DNA of 55,459 nt from Streptomyces sp. JJ36 (GTDB lineage Bacteria; Actinomycetota; Actinomycetes; Streptomycetales; Streptomycetaceae), in the NCBI RefSeq assembly GCF_021696945.1, contig NZ_JACYHE010000038.1, positions 1-55,459 of the forward strand, in the 5' to 3' direction. Of this stretch, positions 40,176-50,117 are shown one piece after another (positions within the stretch are counted from its first letter, which is position 1; every line of letters begins with the position of its first letter). The notes under the pieces are model-generated. The model had not been told where the DNA came from. It ran no database searches and saw only the letters and a program-made list of their open reading frames with translations. The position numbers were made by a program, and so were the translations under genes.

Positions 40176-41408
40176 TCAGGAGCCGGCGCGGCGCTTGTTC
40201 CACACGTCGAAGCCGACGGCGGCGAGCAGCACGAGCCCCTTGATGACCTGCTGGTAGTCGGTGCCGATGCCGACCAGCGACATGCCGTTGTTGAGCACGC
40301 CCAGGACCAGCCCGCCGATGACGGCGCCCAGCACCGTTCCGACGCCGCCGCTCATCGAGGCGCCGCCGATGAAGGCCGCCGCGATGGCCTCCAGTTCGAA
40401 CATGAGCCCGGCCTGCGGGGTGGCGGCGTTCAGGCGTGCGGCGTACACGCAGCCGGCGAGCGCGGCGAGCATGCCCATGTTGACGAAGACGAGGAAGGTG
40501 ACGCGCCGGTCGCGGACTCCGGAGAGCTTGGCCGCGGCCTTGTTCCCGCCGAGCGCGTAGACGTGCCGGCCGATCACGGCGTTGCGCATCACGTAGCCCA
40601 GGGCGAGCAGCAGCCCGCAGAGGATGAGCAGCACCACGGGGACGCCGTGGTAGCTGGCGAGCGTCAGGGTGACGGCGACCACGGCGGCGGTGATCGCCAC
40701 GCACTTGAGCACGAACAGGTCGAACGGCAGCACGTCGAGCTCGTAGGCCGCCTGGCGGCGCCGGTCGCGCCACTGCTGGACCAGCAGCACGGCGATCACC
40801 AGCAGACCCAGCAGCAGAGTGGGGTTGTGGTACTGGGTGTAGGGCCCCATCTCGGGGAGGAAGCCCTGCGCGATCTCCTGGAAGCCGTGCGGGAACGGGG
40901 CCACGGACCGTCCCTCGAGGACGATCTGGGTGGCGCCGCGGAACAGCAGCATGCCGGCCAGGGTCACGATGAAGGACGGGATGCCGACGTAGGCGATCCA
41001 GAACCCCTGCCAGGCGCCCGCCACCGCACCGATCAGCAGCGACAGGATCAGGGCGAGGACCCACGGCATGTCGTGCCGGACCATCATGACGGCGGCGACG
41101 GCGCCGACGAACGCGGCCAGCGACCCCACGGAGAGGTCGATGTGACCGGCGATGATCACCACCATCATGCCCATGGCGAGGATCAGGATGTAGCTGTTCT
41201 GCTGGATCAGGTTGGAGACGTTGTTCGGCAGCAGCAGTGTGCCGTCGGTCCAGACCTGGAAGAGCACCACGATCAGGCCGAGGGCGACGAGCATGCCGTA
41301 CTGGCGCATGTTGGTGCGCGCGGCGTCCAGCAGGATGCGCACGGCGGGCCGGTGGGAGGAGGCCGGCGGCGGGGGTGGCGCGGGCGTGCGGGTTTCGGTT
41401 GCGGTCAT
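40176..41408 (-). CDS. Monosaccharide ABC transporter permease (MmsB/XylH type)
   Basis: A 410-residue permease with about 10-12 helices of the BPD_transp_2 family (ILAMGMMVVIIAGHIDLSVGS is the family signature; GGNKAAAKLSGV is the coupling loop to the ATPase). Its length, longer than ribose RbsC, fits the multiple-monosaccharide MmsB/XylH group. It is the third gene of the import set, 8 bases after the ATPase stop. Confidence 0.92.
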   Translation of the reverse strand: MTATETRTPAPPPPPASSHRPAVRILLDAARTNMRQYGMLVALGLIVVLFQVWTDGTLLLPNNVSNLIQQNSYILILAMGMMVVIIAGHIDLSVGSLAAFVGAVAAVMMVRHDMPWVLALILSLLIGAVAGAWQGFWIAYVGIPSFIVTLAGMLLFRGATQIVLEGRSVAPFPHGFQEIAQGFLPEMGPYTQYHNPTLLLGLLVIAVLLVQQWRDRRRQAAYELDVLPFDLFVLKCVAITAAVVAVTLTLASYHGVPVVLLILCGLLLALGYVMRNAVIGRHVYALGGNKAAAKLSGVRDRRVTFLVFVNMGMLAALAGCVYAARLNAATPQAGLMFELEAIAAAFIGGASMSGGVGTVLGAVIGGLVLGVLNNGMSLVGIGTDYQQVIKGLVLLAAVGFDVWNKRRAGS

Positions 41409-41416
41409 GGCGGGCC

Positions 41417-42973
41417 TCAGTTCCTGTCCATGGTCATATGGCGCATGAGCACTTCCTGGGTGGCGTCCTCGCGGGGGATCTCACCGGTCAGCCGTCCCGC
41501 GGCCATGGTGTAGATCCGGTCGCACATGCCCAGCAGTTCGGGCAGCTCGGAGGAGATGAAGAGCACGGCCTTGCCCTCCGCGGCCAGCCGCGCGATGACG
41601 GCGTAGATCTCGTACTTGGCGCCGACGTCGATGCCGCGGGTCGGCTCGTCGAGGATCAGCACCTCCGGGCCGGCGTGGATCCACCGGCTCAGCACCACCT
41701 TCTGCTGGTTGCCGCCGCTGAGCCGCTGGACCTGTTCGAAGACGGTGGGCGTCTTGATGTTCATCGACGTCCGGTACTCCTCGGCGACCCGCCGCTCGGC
41801 GTGCTCGTCGACGACTCCGCGCCGGGCGAGCGCGGGCAGCGAGGTGAGCGAGACGTTGCGGTGGACGGTGTCGATGAGGTTGAGCCCGTAGGTCTTGCGG
41901 TCCTCGGTGACGTAGGCGATGCCGTGCGCGATGGCCTCCGGCACCGTCCTGGTCCGCACCCTCCGGCCGTTCACGGCGACCGTGCCGCCGTCGTGGATGC
42001 CGTAGCTGCGCCCGAAGACGTTCATCGCCAGCTCCGTGCGGCCGGCGCCCATCAGCCCCGCGACGCCGACGATCTCACCGCGCCCCACGTGGAGGGAGAC
42101 GTCGTCGACGACCTTGCGCTGGTGGTCCAGGGGGTGCCGCACGGTCCAGCCGGAGACCTCCAGCGCCGTCCGGCCGGCCCCCTCGCCGGTGTAGGGGGTG
42201 CGTTCCGGGAAGCGGTTCTCCAGGTCCCGGCCCACCATCCCGCGGATGATGCGGTCTTCCGGCAGGCTCGGTGCGGCGCCCGGCGTCTCCCGCACGGGCA
42301 GGGTCTCCACGCTGCGGCCGTCACGCAGGATGGTGACGGTGTCGGCGATCCGGCGGATCTCGTCCAGTTTGTGGGAGATGACGATGCAGGCGATGCCCTG
42401 CTCGCGGAGGCCGAGGATGAGGTCGAGGAGGTTGCTGCTGTCCTCGTCGTTGAGGGCGGCGGTCGGCTCGTCGAGGATCAGCAGTCTCACCTGCTTCGCG
42501 AGCGCCTTGGCGATCTCGACGAGCTGCTGCTTGCCCACACCCACGTCGGCGACGCGGGTGGCCGGGTTGTCCGGCAGCCCGACGCGCCGGAGCAACCGGT
42601 CCGCGTGCCGCAGCGTCTCGCTCCAGCGGATGATGCCGCGGGAGGCGTGCTCGTTGCCGAGGAAGATGTTCTCGGCCAGGGAGAGGTGGGGGACGAGCGC
42701 GAGTTCCTGGTGGATGATGACGATGCCGCGCCGCTCGCTGGCCCCGATGTCACGGAAGGCGACCGGCTCGCCGTCGAACAGGATCTCGCCCTCGTAGCTG
42801 CCGTGCGGGTGGACGCCGCTGAGGACCTTCATCAGGGTGGACTTGCCGGCGCCGTTCTCGCCGCACACCGCGTGGATCTCGCCTGCCTGCACGGTCAGGT
42901 CGACCCCGGCCAGGGCCGTGACGCCGGGGAAGGTCTTGGTGATCCCGCGCATCTGGAGTACCGGGCGGGTCAC
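41417..42973 (-). CDS. Monosaccharide ABC transporter ATPase (MmsA type)
   Basis: A 518-residue ATPase with two nucleotide-binding domains in tandem. The first has Walker [10 protein letters not shown] at 38-46, [13 protein letters not shown] and [11 protein letters not shown]. The second has a degenerate Walker A ([13 protein letters not shown]), signature LSGGNQQKV and [15 protein letters not shown]. This asymmetry is typical of sugar importers of the RbsA/XylG/MmsA class. The GTG start at 42973 overlaps the binding-protein stop. Confidence 0.94.
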   Translation of the reverse strand: MTRPVLQMRGITKTFPGVTALAGVDLTVQAGEIHAVCGENGAGKSTLMKVLSGVHPHGSYEGEILFDGEPVAFRDIGASERRGIVIIHQELALVPHLSLAENIFLGNEHASRGIIRWSETLRHADRLLRRVGLPDNPATRVADVGVGKQQLVEIAKALAKQVRLLILDEPTAALNDEDSSNLLDLILGLREQGIACIVISHKLDEIRRIADTVTILRDGRSVETLPVRETPGAAPSLPEDRIIRGMVGRDLENRFPERTPYTGEGAGRTALEVSGWTVRHPLDHQRKVVDDVSLHVGRGEIVGVAGLMGAGRTELAMNVFGRSYGIHDGGTVAVNGRRVRTRTVPEAIAHGIAYVTEDRKTYGLNLIDTVHRNVSLTSLPALARRGVVDEHAERRVAEEYRTSMNIKTPTVFEQVQRLSGGNQQKVVLSRWIHAGPEVLILDEPTRGIDVGAKYEIYAVIARLAAEGKAVLFISSELPELLGMCDRIYTMAAGRLTGEIPREDATQEVLMRHMTMDRN

Positions 42974-44094
42974 GTGAGCTGCTCCTCGGTGTAGTAGCCC
43001 TCGTCGACGAGCAGGCGGACGTTGGACTTGTCGATGCTCACCGGCTTGAGCAGGTAGGCGGGGACGGTCTTCTTGCCGTTGTCGTAGTCGGTGGTGTTGT
43101 TGAACTCCGGCTTCCGGTCGTTGAGCAGGGCGTCGCCCATCTGCACGGCCTGCGCGGCGAGCTTGCGGGTGTCCTTGAAGACGGTCTGGGTCTGCCGCCC
43201 CGCCAGGATCGACTTGATGGAGGCCAGCTCCGCGTCCTGCCCGGTCACCACGGGGAACGGCTGCTCCTCGGTGCCGTAGCCGGCGCTCCGGAGCGCGGAG
43301 ATGACACCGATCGAGATGCCGTCGTAGGGGGAGAGCACGGCATCGATGTCGGTGCTGCCGTAGTGCCTGCTGAGCAGGTCGTCCATGCGCTTCTGGGCCT
43401 TGCCGCCGTCCCAGCGCAGAGTGGTGGCCTGGTTCATCTTCGTCTGCCCGCTGCGGACGACGAGCCGCCCCCGCTCGAGGTAGGGGTGCAGCACCTGCAT
43501 CGCGCCGTTCCAGAAGTAGCGGGTGTTGTTGTCGTCGGGCGATCCGGCGAACAGCTCGAGGGTGAACTTCTCGCCCTTGTTCTTCTCGAGCCCCAGAGCC
43601 TCGACGAGGTAGCGGGCCTGGAGTTCACCGACGCGTTCGTTGTCGAAGGAGGCGTAGGCGTCGACGTTCTCGGTGCCCATGATGAGCCGGTCGTAGGCGA
43701 TGACCTTGATGCCGGCGTCCTCGGCCCGCTGGAGGACGTTGGTGAGGGCGGAGCCGTCGATGGCGGCGACGACCAGGAGCTCGTGACCCTTGGTGATCAT
43801 GTTCTCGAGCTGGGCGACCTGGTTCTCCACCTTGTCGTCGCCGTACTGCAGGTCCGTCTTGTAGCCGGCGCTCTGGAACTTCTCGGCCATGTTCCTGCCG
43901 TCGGTGATCCACCGCTGGGAGGACTTGGTCGGCATGGCGATGCCGACGGTGGAGCCCTTGCCGCCCTCGGGCTCGTAGCGGCTGCCGCCCCGGGCCTCCT
44001 GACCGCAGGCGGTCAGTGATCCGGCGAGCACCAGGGCCGCGGCGACGGCCGCCGCCGGTGCGGTGCGGGTGTGCGGTCGTATGGGGTTGCGCAT
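42970..44094 (-). CDS. Multiple-monosaccharide-binding lipoprotein (ChvE type)
   Basis: A 374-residue solute-binding protein with a lipoprotein signal (lipobox LTAC, Cys near residue 30) and a type I periplasmic-binding fold ([74 protein letters not shown]). It matches the ChvE/XylF-like group that binds aldoses such as arabinose, galactose, xylose or glucose. GGAGAGGAG precedes the ATG. It is the first gene of the transporter, right after the TIM-barrel gene. Confidence 0.92.
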   Translation of the reverse strand: MRNPIRPHTRTAPAAAVAAALVLAGSLTACGQEARGGSRYEPEGGKGSTVGIAMPTKSSQRWITDGRNMAEKFQSAGYKTDLQYGDDKVENQVAQLENMITKGHELLVVAAIDGSALTNVLQRAEDAGIKVIAYDRLIMGTENVDAYASFDNERVGELQARYLVEALGLEKNKGEKFTLELFAGSPDDNNTRYFWNGAMQVLHPYLERGRLVVRSGQTKMNQATTLRWDGGKAQKRMDDLLSRHYGSTDIDAVLSPYDGISIGVISALRSAGYGTEEQPFPVVTGQDAELASIKSILAGRQTQTVFKDTRKLAAQAVQMGDALLNDRKPEFNNTTDYDNGKKTVPAYLLKPVSIDKSNVRLLVDEGYYTEEQLT

Positions 44095-44097
44095 GGT

Positions 44098-45081
44098 TCA
44101 GCTCCTCTCCGGCAGCGGGAAACGCCGCAGTGCTCCGGGTTCGTGCCGGCCGACGGGGGACATGCCGCCGTCCGCGCCGTGCCGGGCCAGCAGGTCGAGG
44201 GCGAGCCGGCCGCGGCGCACCCGCTCGCGGGCGGTGTCCAGCGTCACGTCACGCAGGTGGCTGCCGTACGGGTAGATGCCGGGTGCTCGGCTCAGGCCGA
44301 ACTTCAGGTAGATCGGTGCGCCGCGACGGATCAGTTCCGCCGCCTCGTACATGCGCACGAAGCCGCCGAGGTCGTCGGGGGCCTCGACGTACAGGTCCAT
44401 GGGCGCGGGGCTCACCCGCCGGATCTCGGCGATCTGTTCCAGGGACAGGTCGGAGGGGATGTTGAGGGAGTCGGCGCCGAGACCTTCCCAGACCGCGTAC
44501 GACGCCGGGTTCACCGGGCCGACCAGCGCCGAGACCTTGAAGGTCATCGCGGACGGCAGCGTCCCGGCCGCACGCAGCCGGTGCAGCGTCCAGAGCACGC
44601 CCTCGTCGGCGACGAGCAGGCACCGCACGCCGAGTTCCGCGGCGCGCAGCGCGTCCTCGACACATCCGGCGACCGCGCCCTCGCCCCGGGCGCGCAGCCC
44701 GCCGCCGCCGGAGGGGGTGCGGGTGGCGGCGCCGATGTCCCAGTTGCCGCGGGGCCCGGTGAACAGGCACAGCTCCACGGCCCGTTCGGCGCAGGCGTCG
44801 ACCATCTCGGTGATCTCGGCGTCGGTGAGCATCCACACGCCGCTGCCCTGGCTGATCCGGTGCACGGGCACGTCCAGCCGGGTCGTCTCCTTGAGCACGG
44901 TCGCCAGGGCCTCGGGGCCCTCGACCGAGGGGATCTCCGTGCGCCAGGTGCCGCCGTCCGGGAAGGCGTACGGCGACGCGTGGGCGGGGTCCTCGGCGGG
45001 GGCCGGGTGGCCGATGCGTTCCAGGGCGGCCGCGGCGGGACGTCGCGTGCCGTGGTCCGGGGGCGGGGTGGGGTGGGCCAT
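44098..45081 (-). CDS. TIM-barrel protein of unknown role in sugar catabolism (U32-like)
   Basis: A 327-residue protein with repeated beta-alpha units (VPVHRISQGSGVWMLTDAEI; AVELCLFTGPRGNWDIGAA; GVRCLLVADEGVL; MTFKVSALVGPVNPASY; PIYLKFGLSRAPGIYPYGSHLRD). It looks like the U32-peptidase-like or related barrel proteins seen in actinobacterial sugar-acid operons. No catalytic residue can be assigned. From its place between the dehydrogenase and the importer it may be the missing aldolase, dehydratase or isomerase of the pathway. ATG 45081 has GAGGAG upstream. Confidence 0.65.
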   Translation of the reverse strand: MAHPTPPPDHGTRRPAAAALERIGHPAPAEDPAHASPYAFPDGGTWRTEIPSVEGPEALATVLKETTRLDVPVHRISQGSGVWMLTDAEITEMVDACAERAVELCLFTGPRGNWDIGAATRTPSGGGGLRARGEGAVAGCVEDALRAAELGVRCLLVADEGVLWTLHRLRAAGTLPSAMTFKVSALVGPVNPASYAVWEGLGADSLNIPSDLSLEQIAEIRRVSPAPMDLYVEAPDDLGGFVRMYEAAELIRRGAPIYLKFGLSRAPGIYPYGSHLRDVTLDTARERVRRGRLALDLLARHGADGGMSPVGRHEPGALRRFPLPERS

Positions 45082-45131
45082 GAAGCTCCTCGGTGGTGCG
45101 GGGTACAGGGGGGTGTCTGCGGGCCGGGAGG

Positions 45132-46142
45132 TCAGGGGTGCAGCAGGACCTTGCCGACCGCGGGATCGGCGGAGCCGACGAGGGCGATCGCGGCCCCGGA
45201 GTCCGTGAGCGGCTTGCGGTGGGTGATCAGGGGGGTGGTGCGGAGCAGTCCCGTCCGGAAGGCGCGGACGGCGTGCGACCAGGCGCGTGGTGGAGCACCG
45301 AAGACGGTGCGCACCTCGATGCGCCGGACCACCAGGTCGGCCGGGTCGAGGCCGGCGGCTCCCGGGCCGGGGATGCCGGTCAGGACGAGCCGCCCGCCGC
45401 GGCGCAGCAGGGCGGCGGCGGCCTGCGCGGAGGCGGGCGCCCCGGCCGTCTCCACCACCACGTCGTATCCGGCCCGGTCGGGGCCGGGCGGATCGTCCTT
45501 GGTGCGGAAGACCCCGGCGCCCAGGGACCGGGCCAGGTCCGCCCGGTGGCGGCTGCCGCCGACGAGCAGCAGTTCGGCCGGTGACATCGCGGCGAGGAAC
45601 TGCAGGGCGGTCAGCCCCAGGGTGCCGTCGCCGACCACCGCCGCCCGCTCCCCGGGGCGCAGGCCGGCCTCGAGGGCGGCGGCCGCGCTGCAGGCGGCCG
45701 GTTCCAGCAGTGCGGCGGCCGTCAGGTCCGCGTCGTCGGGCAGCGTGTGGACCAGCCGGGCGGGCAGGGTGAGGGTGTCCGCCATGGCCCCGGGGCGGGT
45801 GAAGCCGGTCTCGTCGTATCCGGCGGTGCACAGGGTGGTGTCGCCGGCGCGGCAGCGGTCGCAGGTCTGGCAGTTGCGGAAGCCTTCCCCGACGACCTTC
45901 CGGCCGACCAGGTCGGGGGTGACTCCCTCGCCGGCCGCCTGGACGGTGCCGGACCACTCGTGGCCGGGCGTCACCGGGTAGCGGACATAGCCGTCGGGCC
46001 GGGTGCCGTGCCAGAGTTCGCGGTCGCTGCCGCAGACGCCGCAGGCGTGCACCGCGACCAGGACCTCGCCGGGGCCCGGCGCGGTGGGCGGGGTCTCGGT
46101 CAGCCGGAAGGCGCCGGGTGCGTCCAGGACGACGGCGGTCAT
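45132..46142 (-). CDS. Zinc-dependent sugar/polyol dehydrogenase
   Basis: A 336-residue MDR dehydrogenase with a full set of zinc ligands: catalytic zinc in ACGVCGSDRELW and GHEWSGTV, structural zinc in CQTCDRCRAGDTTLC. The Rossmann motif is VVGDGTLGLTALQFL. It resembles L-threonine/sorbitol-type dehydrogenases. In this operon it probably oxidises the imported aldose to its lactone, ahead of the SMP-30 lactonase. It starts at ATG 46142, overlapping the dehydratase stop (ATGA). Confidence 0.88.
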   Translation of the reverse strand: MTAVVLDAPGAFRLTETPPTAPGPGEVLVAVHACGVCGSDRELWHGTRPDGYVRYPVTPGHEWSGTVQAAGEGVTPDLVGRKVVGEGFRNCQTCDRCRAGDTTLCTAGYDETGFTRPGAMADTLTLPARLVHTLPDDADLTAAALLEPAACSAAAALEAGLRPGERAAVVGDGTLGLTALQFLAAMSPAELLLVGGSRHRADLARSLGAGVFRTKDDPPGPDRAGYDVVVETAGAPASAQAAAALLRRGGRLVLTGIPGPGAAGLDPADLVVRRIEVRTVFGAPPRAWSHAVRAFRTGLLRTTPLITHRKPLTDSGAAIALVGSADPAVGKVLLHP

Positions 46143-47296
46143 GACGGGGACTTCGGGTCGCGCTTCTCCCAGCCTTCCGCCCACAGGTCGAAGCGGGCCT
46201 GCTGCTGGGGGAACTCGGCGGCGGCGTCGGTGTCGAGCTCCACGCCGAGGCCGGGCGTGTCCGGCAGTTCGAAGTAGCCGTCCACGACCCGGGGCGCGCC
46301 CTTGACGACATGGGTGATCTCCGCGTCGGCGAAGTCGTTGAAGTGCTCGAGGATCTTGAAGTTGGGGGTGCAGCCGGCGAGCTGGAGCGAGGCGGCGGTG
46401 AGCACCGGCCCGCCGACGTTGTGCGGGGCGACGAGCACGTAGTGGGTCTCGGCGGTGGCCGCGAGCTTCCGGGTCTCCGCGATCCCGCCGAGGTGGCCCA
46501 GGTCGGGCTGGACGACGTCGGCGGCCTGCGACTCGAACAGCTCCCGGAACTCGATGCGGTCGTGGATGCGCTCGCCGGTGGCGATGGGGAGGTCCACCTT
46601 CTGCGCCACCTTGGTGAGGGCCTTGAGGTTCTCCGGGGGAACCGGTTCCTCGATCCAGGCGGGGGCGAAGGGCGCCATCTCCCTGGCCAGCCGCACGGCC
46701 GTCGCCGGGCTGAACCGGCCGTGCATCTCCAGCATCAGCTCGCACTCGGGGCCGATCGCGTCGCGGACGGCCTCGATGAGCGAGACGGCGTACCGGGTCT
46801 TCTCGTGGTCGAGTTCGAGGTGCCCGGTGCCGAAGGGGTCGATCTTCAGGGCACGATAGCCGCGTTCGACGACCCGCCGGGCCGCGGCGTGGTACGCCTC
46901 CGGGGTGCGCTCGGTGGTGTACCAGCCGTTGGCGTAGGCCTTGACCCGGTCGGTGACCCGGCCGCCGAGGAGCTGCCAGACGGGAACGCCGAGCGCCTTG
47001 CCCTTGATGTCCCAGCAGGCCGTCTCCACGCAGGCGATCCCGGACATGACGATCTCTCCGGCCCGCCCGTAGTCGCCGTACTTCATGCGGCGGACGAGGT
47101 CCTCGACGGCGAACGGGTCGGAGCCGGCGATGTGGTTCCGTTCGGCCTCGCGCAAGTACCCGAGCAGGGCGTCGGTGTGGCCGAGCATGCGGGTCTCGCC
47201 CACGCCGGTGAGGCCCTCGTCGGTGTGGACCCGGACATGGGTGAGGTTCCGCCAGGGCGTGCCGACGACATGGGTGGTGATTCCGGTGATCCGCAC
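46139..47296 (-). CDS. Enolase-superfamily sugar-acid dehydratase (galactonate dehydratase-like)
   Basis: A 385-residue mandelate racemase/muconate lactonizing-type enzyme. Motifs are ALKIDPFGTGHLELD (acid/base Lys region), LMLEMHGRFSP and WIEEPVPPEN (metal ligands), LPIATGERIH and YVLVAPHNVGGP. It would dehydrate an aldonate to a 2-keto-3-deoxy acid. It is the promoter-proximal gene of the minus-strand operon leading to the ABC importer. The GTG start at 47296 has only a poor GGGG ribosome site. A TTCGAA element lies about 40 bases upstream. Confidence 0.87.
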   Translation of the reverse strand: MRITGITTHVVGTPWRNLTHVRVHTDEGLTGVGETRMLGHTDALLGYLREAERNHIAGSDPFAVEDLVRRMKYGDYGRAGEIVMSGIACVETACWDIKGKALGVPVWQLLGGRVTDRVKAYANGWYTTERTPEAYHAAARRVVERGYRALKIDPFGTGHLELDHEKTRYAVSLIEAVRDAIGPECELMLEMHGRFSPATAVRLAREMAPFAPAWIEEPVPPENLKALTKVAQKVDLPIATGERIHDRIEFRELFESQAADVVQPDLGHLGGIAETRKLAATAETHYVLVAPHNVGGPVLTAASLQLAGCTPNFKILEHFNDFADAEITHVVKGAPRVVDGYFELPDTPGLGVELDTDAAAEFPQQQARFDLWAEGWEKRDPKSPS

Positions 47297-47330
47297 GGGG
47301 CACCCCGTCCTATCTGTTCGAGATTTCGTA

Positions 47331-47347
47331 CAACGTTCGAAATGTTG
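47331..47347. promoter_or_regulatory. Candidate IclR operator before the dehydratase operon
   Basis: CAAC (47331-47334) and GTTG (47344-47347) flank GTTCGAAAT, a 9-mer that recurs exactly in the aldehyde dehydrogenase promoter. The surrounding stretch (47311-47360) is AT-rich for this genome and about 40 bases before the start codon. Confidence 0.5.
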
Positions 47348-47528
47348 GCCAGAATGTATGCGGGGCCTCCCCCGGTGTCAATGGGTCGCGCACCTGCCGC
47401 ACCGGGGGAATCGCCCGGTCAGCGGCTTCGCGCCGCCCGGGCGCCGGATGCGGCGGTACGGCCGGCCCCGGGCAGCACGCGGCCGCCCCGCCGTCCGCTC
47501 GGGACGACGGGGCGCCGGCGGGCGGGAG

Positions 47529-48944
47529 TCACCGCCGCAGCGGGCCGGGCAGCAGCCGCTCCGGGACGCCCTGGTAGACCACCGGGACCTGGAAGCGCCG
47601 CACCGACTCGGTACCGATGGAGGTGAACTGGGCGCCCGTGGTGGCGGGCCACGGGCCGCCGTGGTGCATCGTGCGGTTGACCGCGACACCCGTCGGCCAG
47701 CCGTTCCACACCACACGCCCGGCCCGGCGCGTCAGCACGGGAAGCAGCTCGCGGGCGAACGTCTCGTCCTCCGGGTCACCCTCCTCCGCGTGCAGGGTCG
47801 CGGTGAGCGAGCCGGGCAGGTCGCGGGCGAGTTCCAGCGCCTCGTCCCGGGAGGCGTACTCGACCACGAGACCCGCGGGCCCGAAGCACTCCTCCGCGAG
47901 TTCGGGGCGGGCACGGAACTCGGCCGCGGTGGTGGTGAACAGGTGCGGCCCGTCCGGGACGGCGGCCAGACCGGCGGCCGAACGGGAGAGCCGCTCCAGG
48001 CCCGCACGGTAGTTCTCCAGGATGCGCGCGTTGAGCATCGGCGCGGGCTCCGCGCCGCCCACGGCCTTCCGCAGGGGCTCGGTCAGCCCGTGCCCGGAAG
48101 GGAGCAGCAGGACCCCGGGGTTCGTGCAGAGCTGACCGTGGTAGCGGGTCAGCGAGGTGAGGTAGCCCTGCACGAGTTCCTCGCCGCGGGCCCGTACGGC
48201 GGCCTCGGTGACGAAGACCGGGTTGACGCTGCCGAGCTCGCCGTAGAACGGGATGGGATCGGGGCGCGCGGCCGCCGCGTCGAAGAGCGCCCGGCCCCCC
48301 GCCCGGGACCCGGTGAAGGCCGCCGCCCTGATGCGCGGGTCCCGGATCAGGGCCGTACCGGCCTCCATGCCGTGCAGCACGGCGAACGTCCCGTCGGGCG
48401 CCCCGGCGTCGCGCAGCGCCGCGCCGGCCACCTCGCCGGTGCGGCGGGAGGTCAGCGGGTGACCGGGGTGCGCCTTGACCACGACGGGGCAGCCGGCGGC
48501 GAGCGCGGCGGCGGTGTCCGACCCCGCGACCGAGAGGGCGAAGGGGAAGTTGCTCGCGGCGTACACGGCGACCGGCCCGACGGGGCTGAGCATCCGCGCG
48601 AAGGCGCCCTCCTCCCACCGGGGAGCGGCGAAGTCCTCCCGCTGCACCTCGGTGGCGAGCAGCCGCAACTGGTTGGTGGCGCGGGTGAGTTCGGCGGTCA
48701 GGGGGCCGGACCCGAGTGCGGTCTCGGTGTCCGCGAGGGCGACCAGCCCGGGGCCGGCCTCGTCCAGCGCCTCCGCGACTTGTTCCAGCAGCCGGGCACG
48801 GGCGGCCGCCGGCAGCCGGGCCAGAGCGGCGGCGGCGTCCTCGGCGGCGGCGCAGGCCTCCCGCACCTGCTCGCCGGAGGAGGCCGGGACGGGGTCGTCG
48901 AGCCGTTCGCCACTGCGGGCGTCGATGCCGTGCAGCACCGTCAT
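47529..48944 (-). CDS. Aldehyde dehydrogenase, 2,5-dioxovalerate (KGSA) type
   Basis: A 471-residue NADP-type aldehyde dehydrogenase. The catalytic Cys is in GQLCTNPGV and the general base Glu in YGELGSVNPVF; the cofactor site is VVVKAHPGHP. The GELGSVNPV and QxCTNPG motifs mark the alpha-ketoglutarate-semialdehyde dehydrogenase group, the last step of oxidative pentose/hexarate routes to 2-oxoglutarate. It has its own promoter with a TTCGAA palindrome, separate from the dehydratase operon but in the same orientation. The 232-base gap after it holds no gene. Confidence 0.9.
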   Translation of the reverse strand: MTVLHGIDARSGERLDDPVPASSGEQVREACAAAEDAAAALARLPAAARARLLEQVAEALDEAGPGLVALADTETALGSGPLTAELTRATNQLRLLATEVQREDFAAPRWEEGAFARMLSPVGPVAVYAASNFPFALSVAGSDTAAALAAGCPVVVKAHPGHPLTSRRTGEVAGAALRDAGAPDGTFAVLHGMEAGTALIRDPRIRAAAFTGSRAGGRALFDAAAARPDPIPFYGELGSVNPVFVTEAAVRARGEELVQGYLTSLTRYHGQLCTNPGVLLLPSGHGLTEPLRKAVGGAEPAPMLNARILENYRAGLERLSRSAAGLAAVPDGPHLFTTTAAEFRARPELAEECFGPAGLVVEYASRDEALELARDLPGSLTATLHAEEGDPEDETFARELLPVLTRRAGRVVWNGWPTGVAVNRTMHHGGPWPATTGAQFTSIGTESVRRFQVPVVYQGVPERLLPGPLRR

Positions 48945-49104
48945 GGTGGGTGTCCTCTCGCGTCGGGGATGTCCGGCCGCGGCGCCGGGGCCACCGCCCC
49001 GCGCGGGATGCGGCGGGAGCCGGGGGCGGCGCGGCGCGCCGTGCGGTCACCGGGCGGGCGGGGCACCGGGCCGCGGCGGTCAACCTACCGACGTACGGAG
49101 GATC

Positions 49105-49127
49105 GGTCAATGTTCGAAATATCGACC
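49105..49127. promoter_or_regulatory. Candidate IclR operator before the aldehyde dehydrogenase
   Basis: A 23-base imperfect palindrome centred on TTCGAA with outer arms GGTC (49105-49108) and GACC (49124-49127). It includes GTTCGAAAT, shared with 47335-47343. It lies about 160 bases before the ALDH start. Confidence 0.55.
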
Positions 49128-49246
49128 ATGGGGCACCCCTGAGCCGCCGGCCCCACGGGGCTCCGCGGGGCCCGGGGTGGTCCCGGGGCGGACGGCGTCC
49201 GCCACCGGCGGTGCGCGGGCCCGCTGCCGGCGCCGGCCGGGTGTGG

Positions 49247-49924
49247 TCAGCGGGCGGTGACCAGACGGGCGAAGACGACGACGTTGCCGCGGTAGCCCGC
49301 CGCGGCGTCGTAGCTGCCGCCGCAGGTCAGCAGGCGGAGCTCGGGGCGTGCGGTGCCGGCGTAGACCCGTTCGGCGGGGAAGGCGTCGTGCGCGTGGACC
49401 TCCACGCCGTAGATGCGGAAGACGGCGGTGGTGCCGTCGTCACGGGTGACCTCGACGCGATGGCCCTTCCGGAGCGCGCCGAGGCCGTAGAAGACGGCCG
49501 GGCCGCGGTCGCTGTCGACATGCCCGGCGAGCACGGAGGCCCCGCGCTCCCCGGGGGTGGGGCTGGACTGCAGCCAGCCCGCGAGGTCCGTCTGCGCCGG
49601 CGGCGGCTCGATGAACCCCTCCACGTCCAGACCCACCGGTCGCACCGGAACGTCCAGGCCGATCGCCGGGGCGGCGACGCGCGTGGGGGGCGAGGCGGGC
49701 AGCGGCCCCGCGGTCTCGTCCGCTCCCGGGGACGCGGCGGGCGACTGCCGGTGCCCGCTGGCGCTCACGGTGCTCCGGCCCCCGTCGGAGTGCGGCTGCG
49801 GCGGCCCCGGAGGGTCGCCCAGGGCGCCCCGCAGCAGGAGGGCGCCGAGGCCGAGCAGGACGAGGACCAGGGCCCACCGAGCCCCGGAGGCGCGGGCCGG
49901 GCGGGCCCGGCGTCTGGGTGCCAT
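49247..49924 (-). CDS. Class F sortase
   Basis: A 225-residue exported transpeptidase anchored by one N-terminal helix (about 16-33), then a Pro/Ser-rich spacer and a sortase beta-barrel. Catalytic residues are H135 (LAGHVDSDRG), C201 (LLTCGGSYD) and R212 (GYRGNVVV). The compact barrel and the CGGSYD/GYRGNVVV signature place it in actinobacterial class F, whose substrates are poorly known. The secreted protein encoded just upstream is the obvious candidate partner. Confidence 0.9.
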   Translation of the reverse strand: MAPRRRARPARASGARWALVLVLLGLGALLLRGALGDPPGPPQPHSDGGRSTVSASGHRQSPAASPGADETAGPLPASPPTRVAAPAIGLDVPVRPVGLDVEGFIEPPPAQTDLAGWLQSSPTPGERGASVLAGHVDSDRGPAVFYGLGALRKGHRVEVTRDDGTTAVFRIYGVEVHAHDAFPAERVYAGTARPELRLLTCGGSYDAAAGYRGNVVVFARLVTAR

Positions 49925-50027
49925 GTCCTCACTCCCGGGACTCGTCGTGACGGAGCGGCAGAACGGAGCGGTGACCGCCCGGGAGGGCGCTCCCCCGGCG
50001 GACCGCCGCCGGGGAGCGCTCCACCGT

Positions 50028-50058
50028 GCGCGCCCGGACCTGCCGCGTCCGGGCGCGC
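50028..50058 (-). terminator. Strong terminator after the secreted membrane-tailed protein
   Basis: A perfect 12-bp stem (50028-50039 with 50047-50058) and a 7-base loop lie 60-90 bases after the stop of the gene ending at 50118, between it and the sortase gene. The sortase is then probably expressed at lower level by read-through or from its own promoter. Confidence 0.65.
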
Positions 50059-50117
50059 TCCGCCGGCACGCACCCTTCCGCGTGTGCCGGCGGTGTCCGC
50101 ACGGTCCGCAGGAGCTG

